64,000 bases of DNA from the NCBI RefSeq assembly GCF_004786095.1, contig NZ_RHPJ01000002.1:496001-560000 (forward strand), written 5' to 3'. The position numbers were made by a program, and so were the translations under genes. Positions 1 to 7,957 of this stretch are shown in pieces (within the stretch, counting starts at the first letter, position 1; every line of letters begins with the position of its first letter). Source of the DNA: Serinibacter arcticus. GTDB lineage: Bacteria > Actinomycetota > Actinomycetes > Actinomycetales > Beutenbergiaceae. The notes below the pieces were generated by a model. It was not told the origin of the DNA. It did no database searches and saw only the letters and a list, made by a program, of their open reading frames with translations.

Positions 1-190
1 CCACGATGCGGAGCGTCTGGCCCAGCGGGTGGGAGTGCCACGCGGTGCGCGCCCCGGGGGAGAAGCGGACGAGGCCGGCGCTGAGGCGCTGCCCCTCGTC
101 CTGCGGGGAGACGACCGGGTCGAGCCAGACGTCGCCGGTGAACCACTCGGGCGGGTTCTTCACGGTCGGGCTGGTGGGGAGGATCCTCAT
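1..190 (-). CDS. Cupin-domain protein (5' part only, cut by window edge)
   Basis: The first 63 residues can be read leftward from the ATG at 190-188. They contain the start of a cupin barrel: a WFTGDVWLDP stretch, then SPGARTAWHSHPLGQTL, whose His-x-His pair is a typical cupin metal ligand. It resembles small stand-alone cupins of the type found beside carboxymuconolactone-decarboxylase-like and aldo/keto-reductase genes. A GAGG ribosome-binding sequence lies just before the start, and the gene begins 30 bases after the stop of the cyclophilin-like lipoprotein gene, so the two are probably one transcript. The C-terminal half is outside the window, so substrate and exact family are unknown. 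Confidence 0.8.
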   Translation of the reverse strand, partial: MRILPTSPTVKNPPEWFTGDVWLDPVVSPQDEGQRLSAGLVRFSPGARTAWHSHPLGQTLRIV

Positions 191-220
191 GGTGCTGCCT
201 CTCGGGTGGGGGTGGATGGT

Positions 221-814
221 TCAGGCGGGCGCGACGACGACCGTGAACGGGCCGGTCATCGCCTCGATCGCGGCGACGTCGTCGAACGTGCCGAGGCGGG
301 CGATGCCCGTGTAGTACCCGACGTCGCCGTAGTACAGGACGAGATCGCCGCTCGGCGCGTAGAACCCGATGTCGGCGATCTCGGGGTCGTCGCCGGGCGG
401 CATGCCCGCCATCGGCAGCGGCGTCTCGAGCCGGGCGATCTTCTCCACGGCGTTGAAGTCGTCGAAGGCCAAGGTCAGGGGCAGCTGCTGCGCCAGCGCC
501 CGGGCGGCGGGGGAGTCGTTCAGCGTGGCGGTGATGCGCTGCTCACCGATCGTCAGCGTGACGGCGGTTCCGGTCGGCTCGGGCACGGTCTCTCCTGACT
601 CCGGGGTGGGCGGGGTGGTCTGGGCCGGGGCGCTCGGCGGCGGGCTCGGCAACGCGGTCGGGCCGGGGGACGACAGCACGGTCGGGGACGACGAAGGCGC
701 GGCCGGCGCTTCGCCGTCGCCCGCGGTGCACGCCCCCAGGGCGAGCAGTCCGGTCAGCAGCGTGAACGCCGAGCACCGCACGCTCGCGCGGCGGCCGTCG
801 ACACGGATGGTCAC
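221..814 (-). CDS. Cyclophilin-like-fold lipoprotein
   Basis: A 197-residue protein with a lipoprotein signal peptide ending in the lipobox LALGAC (acyl-Cys about residue 29), then a Pro/Ser/Thr-rich linker to about residue 80. The rest (VTLTIGEQRITATLND through IGFYAPSGDLVLYYGDVGYY and a final FTVVV strand) matches the small cyclophilin-like family that is usually not a proven prolyl isomerase. The GTG start at 814 is preceded by an AGGAGGGA ribosome-binding sequence. It should be anchored on the outer face of the membrane. It lies upstream of the cupin gene and is divergent from the MmyB-type regulator at 952, its likely controller. Cyclophilin-like, cupin and aldo/keto-reductase genes often travel together; the physiological substrate is not known. 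Confidence 0.75.
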   Translation of the reverse strand: MTIRVDGRRASVRCSAFTLLTGLLALGACTAGDGEAPAAPSSSPTVLSSPGPTALPSPPPSAPAQTTPPTPESGETVPEPTGTAVTLTIGEQRITATLNDSPAARALAQQLPLTLAFDDFNAVEKIARLETPLPMAGMPPGDDPEIADIGFYAPSGDLVLYYGDVGYYTGIARLGTFDDVAAIEAMTGPFTVVVAPA

Positions 815-939
815 GCCGGCTCCCTCCTGCTCGCGCCGGACGGCGGGAGCACGTCCCAGTGAAGACCTGTCCCACGCGCGCGGGGAGTCCCTGCGGGAAC
901 GTGTACCGACAGGGCATCCCTCACCGCCCGGGGCACCCC

Positions 940-945
940 TACCGT
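940..945 (+). promoter_or_regulatory. Likely -10 element, leaderless mRNA for the MmyB-type regulator
   Basis: TACCGT ends exactly 6 bases before the ATG at 952, and no ribosome-binding sequence is present. This geometry places the transcription start at or next to the start codon. The same arrangement recurs at many genes in this window. Confidence 0.5.
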
Positions 946-951
946 GAGGTC

Positions 952-1842
952 ATGGACAACCGAGCCGAGGTGCGCGAGTTCCTCATGACGCGTCGGGCCC
1001 GCCTGACGCCCGCCGACGTCGGCCTGCCCGCCGGCGGGAACCGGCGCGTGCCCGGCCTGCGCCGGGCCGAGGTCGCCACGCTCGCCGACGTCAGCGTGGA
1101 GTACTACGCCAAGCTCGAGCGCGGCGACGTCGCGGGCGCCTCCGCCTCCGTGCTGGAGTCGCTCTCGCGGGCCCTCCAGCTCGACGAGACCGAGCGCCGT
1201 CACCTGCACCACCTGGCGCGCGCCGCCGACGGCATCCCCGCCTCCGGTCGCGCCCGACGCCGGGCGACGGCGCAGCAGCCCGCGCGCCAGGGGCTGCAGC
1301 GCACGCTCGACGCGATCACCGGCGGACCCGCGTTCGTGCGCGACCGTCGGCAGAACCTCATCGCCACCAACGCGCTCGGCACCGCGTTCTACTCGCCCGT
1401 GATCGGCGACGGCGGGCGCGTGCCCAACCTCGCCCGGTTCCAGTTCCTGGACCCCGCCTCGCGCGACTTCTACCCCGACTGGGAGCTGTTCGCCGCGATG
1501 TGCGTGGGCATCATGCGCGCCGAGGCCGGCCGCGACCCCCACGACCGCGCGCTGCAGGACCTCGTGGGCGAGCTCACCACGCGCAGCGAGACGTTCAGCC
1601 GGCTCTGGTCGGCGCACGACGTGCGCACCCACGGCGCCGGGACCAAGCGCTTCCACCACCCGGTGGTCGGCGAGCTGGTCCTGAGCTACGAGGAGCTGTC
1701 GGTCGCGGCCGAGGACGGGCTGGCCCTGCTCGTCTACACGGCCGAGCCGGGATCGCCGTCGGCCGAGCGCCTGCAGATCCTCGCGAGCTGGGCGAGCGAC
1801 GCCGGCGTCCGCTCCGCCGTCCACGACCGATCGGGGCCGTGA
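952..1842 (+). CDS. XRE-family regulator with MmyB-like ligand-binding domain
   Basis: A 296-residue transcription factor. Residues 1-85 hold an XRE helix-turn-helix (EVREFLMTRRARLTP, then VPGLRRAEVATLADVSVEYYAKLERG). Residues about 105-275 form the MmyB-like ligand-binding region (NALGTAFYSPV, RFQFLDPASRDFYPDWE, FSRLWSAHDVRTHGAGTKRFHHP), thought to bind a fatty-acid-like ligand. ATG at 952 is preferred over upstream GTGs because it begins the conserved MDNRAEVREFL start and sits 6 bases after a -10-like hexamer. It is divergent from the lipoprotein/cupin pair and probably represses them. A full-length paralogue lies at 62285-63184. Confidence 0.9.
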   Translation: MDNRAEVREFLMTRRARLTPADVGLPAGGNRRVPGLRRAEVATLADVSVEYYAKLERGDVAGASASVLESLSRALQLDETERRHLHHLARAADGIPASGRARRRATAQQPARQGLQRTLDAITGGPAFVRDRRQNLIATNALGTAFYSPVIGDGGRVPNLARFQFLDPASRDFYPDWELFAAMCVGIMRAEAGRDPHDRALQDLVGELTTRSETFSRLWSAHDVRTHGAGTKRFHHPVVGELVLSYEELSVAAEDGLALLVYTAEPGSPSAERLQILASWASDAGVRSAVHDRSGP

Positions 1843-1855
1843 CGCGCCCCGAAGC

Positions 1856-1888
1856 TAGGATCGACCAGGTGGGACGAGCTTTCGTCCC
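1856..1888 (+). promoter_or_regulatory. pdxS promoter -10 and leader hairpin
   Basis: TAGGAT at 1856-1861 is a fair -10 hexamer about 50 bases before the pdxS start. Right after it a hairpin can form: GGGACGA at 1871-1877 pairs perfectly with TCGTCCC at 1882-1888 around a GCTT loop. An AGAGGA ribosome-binding sequence follows. No clear -35 is seen, and the hairpin may simply stabilise the mRNA. Confidence 0.35.
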
Positions 1889-1911
1889 CGCTCGGAGAAG
1901 AGGACGTCATC

Positions 1912-2832
1912 GTGTCTGACACCAGTGCCACGCAGGCAGAAGAGAACACCCGTGCGACCGGCACCGCGCGGGTGAAGCGCGGCATGGCGGACATGCTCAA
2001 GGGCGGCGTGATCATGGACGTCGTGACGGCCGAGCAGGCCCGGATCGCCGAGGACGCCGGCGCCGTCGCCGTCATGGCTCTGGAGCGCGTGCCCGCCGAC
2101 ATACGCGCCGAGGGCGGCGTCTCGCGCATGAGCGACCCGGACATGATCGACGAGATCATCGCGACCGTCTCGATCCCCGTGATGGCCAAGGCGCGCATCG
2201 GCCACTTCGTCGAGGCGCAGGTGCTGCAGAGCCTCGGCGTCGACTACATCGACGAGTCCGAGGTGCTGACCCCGGCCGACTACGCCCACCACATCGACAA
2301 GTGGGCCTTCACCGCCCCGTTCGTCTGCGGCGCGACCAACCTGGGCGAGGCCCTGCGTCGCATCACCGAGGGCGCGGCCATGATCCGCTCCAAGGGTGAG
2401 GCCGGCACCGGCGACGTCTCCAACGCCACCACCCACATGCGCACGATCCGGGGCGAGATCCGCCGCCTCTCCTCCCTGCCCGAGGACGAGCTGTTCCTCG
2501 CCGCGAAGGAGCTGCAGGCGCCGTACGAGCTCGTGGCCGAGGTCGCCCGCACCGGCGCGCTGCCCGTCGTCCTGTTCACCGCCGGCGGCATCGCCACCCC
2601 GGCCGACGCCGCCATGATGATGCAGCTCGGCGCGCAGGGCGTGTTCGTGGGCTCCGGCATCTTCAAGTCCGGCAACCCCGCCCAGCGCGCCAAGGCGATC
2701 GTCGAGGCGACGACGTTCTTCGACGACCCGGACGTCATCGCGCGGGTCTCCCGCGGCCTGGGCGAGGCGATGGTGGGCCTGAACGTGGACGAGATCCCGG
2801 TCGCGCACCGCCTGGCCGAGCGCGGCTGGTGA
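1912..2832 (+). CDS. pdxS: Pyridoxal 5'-phosphate synthase lyase subunit PdxS
   Basis: A 306-residue TIM-barrel enzyme that makes pyridoxal 5'-phosphate from ribose 5-phosphate, glyceraldehyde 3-phosphate and ammonia supplied by PdxT. Highly conserved blocks are visible: [40 protein letters not shown], the lysine-bearing [13 protein letters not shown] (Schiff-base Lys), RTIRGEIRR, and [20 protein letters not shown] followed by [11 protein letters not shown] at the phosphate site. Length is normal for the family. The GTG at 1912 is 7-12 bases after AGAGGA. The glutaminase partner pdxT follows after 22 bases. The usual MocR-type PdxR regulator is not next to it. Confidence 0.98.
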   Translation: MSDTSATQAEENTRATGTARVKRGMADMLKGGVIMDVVTAEQARIAEDAGAVAVMALERVPADIRAEGGVSRMSDPDMIDEIIATVSIPVMAKARIGHFVEAQVLQSLGVDYIDESEVLTPADYAHHIDKWAFTAPFVCGATNLGEALRRITEGAAMIRSKGEAGTGDVSNATTHMRTIRGEIRRLSSLPEDELFLAAKELQAPYELVAEVARTGALPVVLFTAGGIATPADAAMMMQLGAQGVFVGSGIFKSGNPAQRAKAIVEATTFFDDPDVIARVSRGLGEAMVGLNVDEIPVAHRLAERGW

Positions 2833-2854
2833 CGTCAGGTCGAGCGGTGAGGTC

Positions 2855-3499
2855 GTGACGACGGCGGCGCCCACGGTCGGCGTGCTCTCGCTGCAGGGCG
2901 ACGTCGCCGAGCACGTCCGGATGCTCGAGCACCTCGGGGCCAGGACCGTGCGGGTCCGGCGCCCCGAGGAGCTGGCCCGGGTCGACGCGCTCGTCCTGCC
3001 CGGGGGCGAGTCGACCACCATCGAGAAGCTGCTGCGCGCGTTCGACCTCGTCGAACCGCTGCAGGACGCGCTCCGCGCCGGGCTCCCGACCCTGGGCACG
3101 TGCGCCGGCATGATCCTGCTGGCCGACGAGATCCTCGACGCCGCCCCCGGCCAGCGCGGCGTCGGCGGCATCGACATGGTCGTGCGCCGCAACGCCTTCG
3201 GGCGGCAGGTCGACTCCTTCGAGATGAGCCTCGCGGCCCCCGGGCTTCTTCCCGACGTGGACAGTGACGACGCGGACCGCCCGCTCCGGGCCGTCTTCAT
3301 CCGCGCGCCGTGGGCCGAGAGCGTCGGTGACGGGGTCGAGGTGCTGGCGACCGTCGCGGTCGACGACGGCGGCGACCACGGCGAGGCCGTCGAGCGGATC
3401 GTGGCCGTCCGCCAGGGCTCGCTCATCGCGACCGCGTTCCACCCGGAGACCACCTCCGAGCCGTTCGTGCACCGGCTCCTGCTGAACAGCCTGAGCTGA
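2855..3499 (+). CDS. pdxT: Pyridoxal 5'-phosphate synthase glutaminase subunit PdxT
   Basis: A 214-residue class-I glutamine amidotransferase that hydrolyses glutamine and channels ammonia to PdxS. Seen directly: N-terminal [13 protein letters not shown], the oxyanion strand [14 protein letters not shown], the nucleophilic Cys in [10 protein letters not shown], and the catalytic His-Glu pair in AFHPETT near the C-terminus. It is slightly longer than typical (about 190-200 residues) because of an acidic insert around [17 protein letters not shown] start at 2855. It is followed by a strong hairpin at 3511-3551. Confidence 0.97.
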   Translation: MTTAAPTVGVLSLQGDVAEHVRMLEHLGARTVRVRRPEELARVDALVLPGGESTTIEKLLRAFDLVEPLQDALRAGLPTLGTCAGMILLADEILDAAPGQRGVGGIDMVVRRNAFGRQVDSFEMSLAAPGLLPDVDSDDADRPLRAVFIRAPWAESVGDGVEVLATVAVDDGGDHGEAVERIVAVRQGSLIATAFHPETTSEPFVHRLLLNSLS

Positions 3500-3510
3500 C
3501 GGGCGACGCA

Positions 3511-3551
3511 GCGCTGCCCCCGACCCGCGGGATGCGGGTCGGGGGCAGCGC
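3511..3551. terminator. Bidirectional hairpin terminator between pdxT and the GH-A glycosidase
   Basis: An 18-base-pair perfect stem (3511-3528 with 3534-3551) closes a 5-base loop. It sits between two convergent genes, pdxT ending at 3499 and the glycosidase ending at 3576. There is no U-tract, as is common in very GC-rich actinobacteria, so it probably ends transcription from both sides. Confidence 0.85.
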
Positions 3552-3575
3552 CGTCTCCGGTGGAGCTCGTGCCTG

Positions 3576-6500
3576 CTAGTCGACCGAGGCGAACCCGGCC
3601 TCGACGTAGCGGTACAGGAACGCCGCCATCGCGTCACGGTTGATCGGGTTCACGGGGCGGTAGATCGCCGTCCCGTCGTTCCCGAGCCATCCGGTGGCGA
3701 TCTCCTCGGAGACCAGCCAGGTGATCTCCTTGTAGAACTGGTTGCTCGGAGCCACGTCCGTGAACGGCGACACCGACGGAACCGTGAACGACGGGGACTC
3801 CGCCATCCGGTACAGGAACGCCGCCATCGCGTCACGGCCGATCGGCTCGAGCGGTCGGAACGAGACCGTCCCGTCACCGTTGTCCCACCCGGTCGAGATG
3901 CCCTCCTCGGCCAACCAAGCGATCTCCTTGTAGAACTGGTTGCTCGTGTCCACGTCCGAGAACGGCGACACGGTCGGGGCCCGGTAGTCGTCGTCGCCCG
4001 CGAGGCGGAACAGGAACGCCGCCATCGCGTCGCGCGCGATCGGGGTCACGGGGCGGAACTCGAACGTCCCGTCACCGCGGTCCCACCCGGTCGAGATCTC
4101 GTTCTCGGCCAGCCAGGTGATCTCCCGCTCGAACTGCGTCCCCGCGGGCACGTCGACGAACGCCCGAGGCTGCGGTTCGACCGGGCCGGTGTCCGCCCGC
4201 AGCGGCGACACCGAGATGCGGTCGATGATCGGCGCCTCGACCGCGCGGAGGTTGAACCCGAGCGGCCACGTGTCGGACGCGAACGTCTCACCGTTCCAGT
4301 TCGGCAGCTCCTGGGCCGAGATCGTGATGGTGTTCGCGCCCTCCTCCAGGTCGAGCACGACGGTCCGCTCCCAGAAGTTGTTGCGGTGGAACGTCGGCAC
4401 GAACATCTCGCGCTGGATCTCGCCGTCGTTGACCCGGATGTCCGCGTGCCGCCCCATGGGGTTGGGGTTGTAGTGCGTGGCGGGCACCTGCTCGGGGTTG
4501 GAGAAGCGGAACACGACCGCGTGGGTGCCGTCCTGCGTCGCCTCGACGTCGAACGTCAGGGTGTTGCCGTTGCCCTGCTCGCCACCGATGCCGCTGACGG
4601 CCTTGCCACCCTCGGCGAGCGACAGGTCCACGACGGCGGCGCTCCCGCCGACGCGCGCGTCCTCGGCCTGGTACTGCGTCACGCCGATGGCGTCGCGACC
4701 GGGGGAGACCACGAGCCGGTCCAGCGTGAGGCCGCTGCCCGTGCCCGTCACCACGATCTTGTTCACGCCGCCGTCGAGGTGCGCGGCGACCTCCTGGGCC
4801 TGCGCGAGGTCGAGGACCTCGCGGCCGTTGACCCAGAGCTGACCCTGACCCTCGCCGTGGAGCTGCGCGGTCAGCGTCGCCTCGGCGTTCTCGGCGCCGT
4901 AGACCCAGAACGTCGCCGAGTCCTCGGCGTCCAGGCGCACGGTGCCGGCACCGGAGACGTCGTCGGCAGACGCGCCGGTCGGGAGGTCGTACTGCGCCTG
5001 ACCCCCGTCGAGCGAGGCGTGCTCGGCCTCGTACACGACGTTCTCGGCGTTCTCGGACGCGAGCTCCAGCGTGATCCGGTCGACGATCGCGTCACCCACG
5101 GTGGCGTTCTCGCCGTCCAGACTGCGGGCGGCCAGCCGGATGGTGTGGGTGCCGGCGGTCAGGTCGACCGCGGTGGACGTGGAGTCCCACACGACCCACT
5201 TGTAGCTCAGGGGCAGGTGGATCTCCCGCTCCTGCGCGCCGTCGACGCTCACGAAGATGTTCGTCGGACCCTGCTCCGCCACGCGGGCGAAGGTGTTGAG
5301 CGAGCTGGAGAAGACCGACAGGTCGTAGGTGCCGTCGGCGGGCACCTCGACGTCGAAGTCGAGCGTGACGTCGGAGTCGGTCCGCAGCCCGCCGACGTTT
5401 AAGCCACCGGACGTGAAGTAGCCCGAGACGTTCGTCTCGCTGCCCTCGGGGCCGTTGACCTGGTAGCCCGCGCCGGCGCCGCGCGCGTCCTCGGCCTCGT
5501 AGCTCGCCTCCCACTCCAGGGGGTCGGCGGCGGTGGTCTCGCCGACACCGGCCGGGGTCAGGACGATCTCGTAGGCCGAGGACTCCGTCAGCTCCGGGAG
5601 CTGGGCGCCCCCGAAGTCGAGCGTGACCGTGCCGTCGGTGACGTCGGCGGTGAACTCGCCGAGGTGCCGGGGCTGGGCGGAGTCGCCGAGCTGGCCGGTC
5701 CACGGGATCTCCCGCACGGTCGCGCGGACCTGCGAGCCGAACACGTCCTCGGGGATGTTGACGACGTCGACCGGGGCCGTGCCCTCCGCGCCACCGAGGA
5801 TGACCTTCGCGAGGGCGTTCTCGGGGTCCAGCGTCGCCAGGCCCTGCAGCGAGTAGTTCTCACCGGGCGACGGCGGGGTGACCTCGACGGTGTGCCCGCT
5901 CATCTGGGAGTAGGCGTTGTAGAGCCACCACTGCCCGTTGCCACGGTTGCTCTGCACGGCGGAGTCGGACAGGTTGCCGTTGAGGTTCCAGAACGCGATC
6001 ATCGCGTCGACCTTGGTGTCCTCGATCGCGGAGATCCACTGGATCATCTGGCCGGGGACGGAGGTGTGGTAGTTGAACGCGTACTCGTTGATGTTGATGG
6101 GCAGCTCGGTGCCCTCCCGGTCGGTGCCCTCGAAGACGCCGGCCTCCCAGCCGCGGAAGCGCTCGACGGAGGTGCGGATCTGCTGCGGGTCGGACAGCTC
6201 GTGCCACGTGATGATGTCCGGCACGGTGTCCGAGGCGACCGCGTGCTCGAGGAAGCCCTCGACCTGGCTGTACAGGACGCTGGTCCCGGGGCCGGCGATG
6301 CGCATGTCCGGGTAGCGCGCCTTGATCGTGCGGTAGGTCTCGTCCCAGTGCTGGAAGTAGTCCGTGGGGTCGTCGAGCCAGCTGGTGCCGTCGTAGCTCC
6401 ACGGCCCGGTGCCGTGGGTGTTGCCCTCGGGCTCGTTGAAGGGCTCGATGACCAGGTTCTCGAGCTGCTCGGCCGGCACGGTGGCGATGAGGTCGAGCTG

Positions 6501-7826
6501 CTCCTCCAGGGTCTCCTTGAAGTCGTCGTAGCGCTCCTCGGGGGTGGTGCCCGGCCACTCGTACGGGAACCCGCGGTAGTAGTCCACGATGCGCATGTAG
6601 ACGTCGCCGCCGGTGCTCTGCGACAGCTGCTCGAGGACCTCGAGGCCGTCCGAACCGGGGTGCTGCGCACCGTCCTGGGCCTTGGTCGCGATGCTGCGCA
6701 CGCCCATGCCCTCGATGAGGTTGTCCGTCGGCATGCCGTCGGCGTACAGGCCGTACAGCAGGCCGGAGGCGCCGCCGACGAACTCGCCGGTGTCGGTGCC
6801 GAGGTCGACCCTGAGCTCGCCCCGGTGCACGGTGACCTCGGCGGTCACCGGCGTGCCGGACGCGTCGCCGTCGACCGTGAAGGTGCCCGACTCCTCCAGG
6901 AGCGCCGGGTCGACGGCCTCCCACGTGACGGGGACGTCGCGGTTGTACCCGTCGGTGAACTCACCCGGCAGGTGGCTGGGGAGGGTCGGCGGGGTACCGA
7001 TGGCGGTGCGGACCTCGGGGGAGGTGTCGGCCAGGGCGACCAGCGTGGGCAGCTCGCCGCCGACGAGCGCGGCCACCTGCTCGGCATCGAGCGCCTCGTG
7101 GAAGATCTGGACGTCGTCGAGCGAGCCCTTGAAGCGCGGGTCGTTGTAGAACGACCGGCCCAGGTAGCCGGCGCTCGTGGCCGTCTGGGTCAGGAGCTCG
7201 CCGGCGCCGATCGCCGTGCTCGCGGAGGAGACCTCGACGCCGTCAAGGTAGGTGACGACCTCGTCGGCCGAGGTGTCCAGCGTCGTCGTCAGCGTCACCC
7301 AGCGCTCGCCGGGGAGCGCGGCCGATCCCGTGACCTGGGCCTCCCCGCCGCCACCGCCGGTGGTGACCGAGGTGCGCAGCTGGCTGCTGCCGGAGGAGGG
7401 GGTCGTGAACAGGTAGCGCGTGGTGTCGCTGCCGAGCCCGTACAGCCACTGCCAGCTCCCGCCGTCGCCGTCCCAGCTCACGCGGGTGGAGACGGTGAGG
7501 TCGGTGGCGCCCTCCAGGGCGCCCCGCGGGACGGTGACGTAGCCGCCGTCGGCGCCGCCGGGGAGGCGGAGCGCCTGGCCGTCGTCGGACGCGACCACCG
7601 ACGTCGACCCGGAGATCGTGCCGTCGAGGTCGTTGCCGGAGCTGTCGGGGACGGTGGAGCCGTCGATGTCGTCCATCGAGTAGTGCAGGTGCGCCTGGGG
7701 CGGCGCCTCCGGCACGGGTGCCGCGTGGGCTGCCCCGGCCATCCCGGCCACCCCGGTCAGCGCGAGCGCTGAGGCGAGGGTGAACGAGGTGGTGCGGGCG
7801 CCACGCCTGGGGCGTGATCCGGTCAT
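3576..7826 (-). CDS. Secreted clan GH-A glycoside hydrolase (GH39-like) with LamG, CBM6/35-like and SLH-like modules
   Basis: A 1416-residue modular exoenzyme. In order: signal peptide to about 36 (ending AAHA), LamG/concanavalin-like domain about 40-245, bacterial Ig-like domain about 262-335, catalytic TIM barrel about 340-700, three CBM6/35-like beta-sandwiches (each starting YEAED, YEAEH or YQAED) about 772-1205, and three SLH-like repeats about 1220-1416. The likely acid/base is Glu465 (EPFNEPEG) and the likely nucleophile Glu581 (NINEYAF), the pattern of clan GH-A. GH39 is my best family guess; GH30 or GH79 are alternatives. Being last in a locus with a GH127 enzyme, it probably attacks an arabinose-containing plant polymer at the cell surface. 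ATG at 7826 is chosen because it starts the signal peptide. The three SLH repeats are nearly the same as those of the GH13 enzyme at 16056. Confidence 0.85.
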   Translation of the reverse strand: MTGSRPRRGARTTSFTLASALALTGVAGMAGAAHAAPVPEAPPQAHLHYSMDDIDGSTVPDSSGNDLDGTISGSTSVVASDDGQALRLPGGADGGYVTVPRGALEGATDLTVSTRVSWDGDGGSWQWLYGLGSDTTRYLFTTPSSGSSQLRTSVTTGGGGGEAQVTGSAALPGERWVTLTTTLDTSADEVVTYLDGVEVSSASTAIGAGELLTQTATSAGYLGRSFYNDPRFKGSLDDVQIFHEALDAEQVAALVGGELPTLVALADTSPEVRTAIGTPPTLPSHLPGEFTDGYNRDVPVTWEAVDPALLEESGTFTVDGDASGTPVTAEVTVHRGELRVDLGTDTGEFVGGASGLLYGLYADGMPTDNLIEGMGVRSIATKAQDGAQHPGSDGLEVLEQLSQSTGGDVYMRIVDYYRGFPYEWPGTTPEERYDDFKETLEEQLDLIATVPAEQLENLVIEPFNEPEGNTHGTGPWSYDGTSWLDDPTDYFQHWDETYRTIKARYPDMRIAGPGTSVLYSQVEGFLEHAVASDTVPDIITWHELSDPQQIRTSVERFRGWEAGVFEGTDREGTELPININEYAFNYHTSVPGQMIQWISAIEDTKVDAMIAFWNLNGNLSDSAVQSNRGNGQWWLYNAYSQMSGHTVEVTPPSPGENYSLQGLATLDPENALAKVILGGAEGTAPVDVVNIPEDVFGSQVRATVREIPWTGQLGDSAQPRHLGEFTADVTDGTVTLDFGGAQLPELTESSAYEIVLTPAGVGETTAADPLEWEASYEAEDARGAGAGYQVNGPEGSETNVSGYFTSGGLNVGGLRTDSDVTLDFDVEVPADGTYDLSVFSSSLNTFARVAEQGPTNIFVSVDGAQEREIHLPLSYKWVVWDSTSTAVDLTAGTHTIRLAARSLDGENATVGDAIVDRITLELASENAENVVYEAEHASLDGGQAQYDLPTGASADDVSGAGTVRLDAEDSATFWVYGAENAEATLTAQLHGEGQGQLWVNGREVLDLAQAQEVAAHLDGGVNKIVVTGTGSGLTLDRLVVSPGRDAIGVTQYQAEDARVGGSAAVVDLSLAEGGKAVSGIGGEQGNGNTLTFDVEATQDGTHAVVFRFSNPEQVPATHYNPNPMGRHADIRVNDGEIQREMFVPTFHRNNFWERTVVLDLEEGANTITISAQELPNWNGETFASDTWPLGFNLRAVEAPIIDRISVSPLRADTGPVEPQPRAFVDVPAGTQFEREITWLAENEISTGWDRGDGTFEFRPVTPIARDAMAAFLFRLAGDDDYRAPTVSPFSDVDTSNQFYKEIAWLAEEGISTGWDNGDGTVSFRPLEPIGRDAMAAFLYRMAESPSFTVPSVSPFTDVAPSNQFYKEITWLVSEEIATGWLGNDGTAIYRPVNPINRDAMAAFLYRYVEAGFASVD

Positions 7827-7957
7827 GATTTCTGGCCTTTCGGTCGACACACGCGGTCCGCGTGCGCTCGGACGTCCTTGTTCGAGCAGCCACCTCGTCG
7901 GCGGCACTGCCGTGCTCCTCTCCTCGCGGGGGTGGTCCCGCCGTCGTCGTGGCGGGG

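Noticed and set aside
5664-7772. 700-codon plus-strand frame opposite the GH-A glycosidase
   Set aside because: Composition typical of an antisense shadow (V, D, G, R, L); no motif, start signal or domain.
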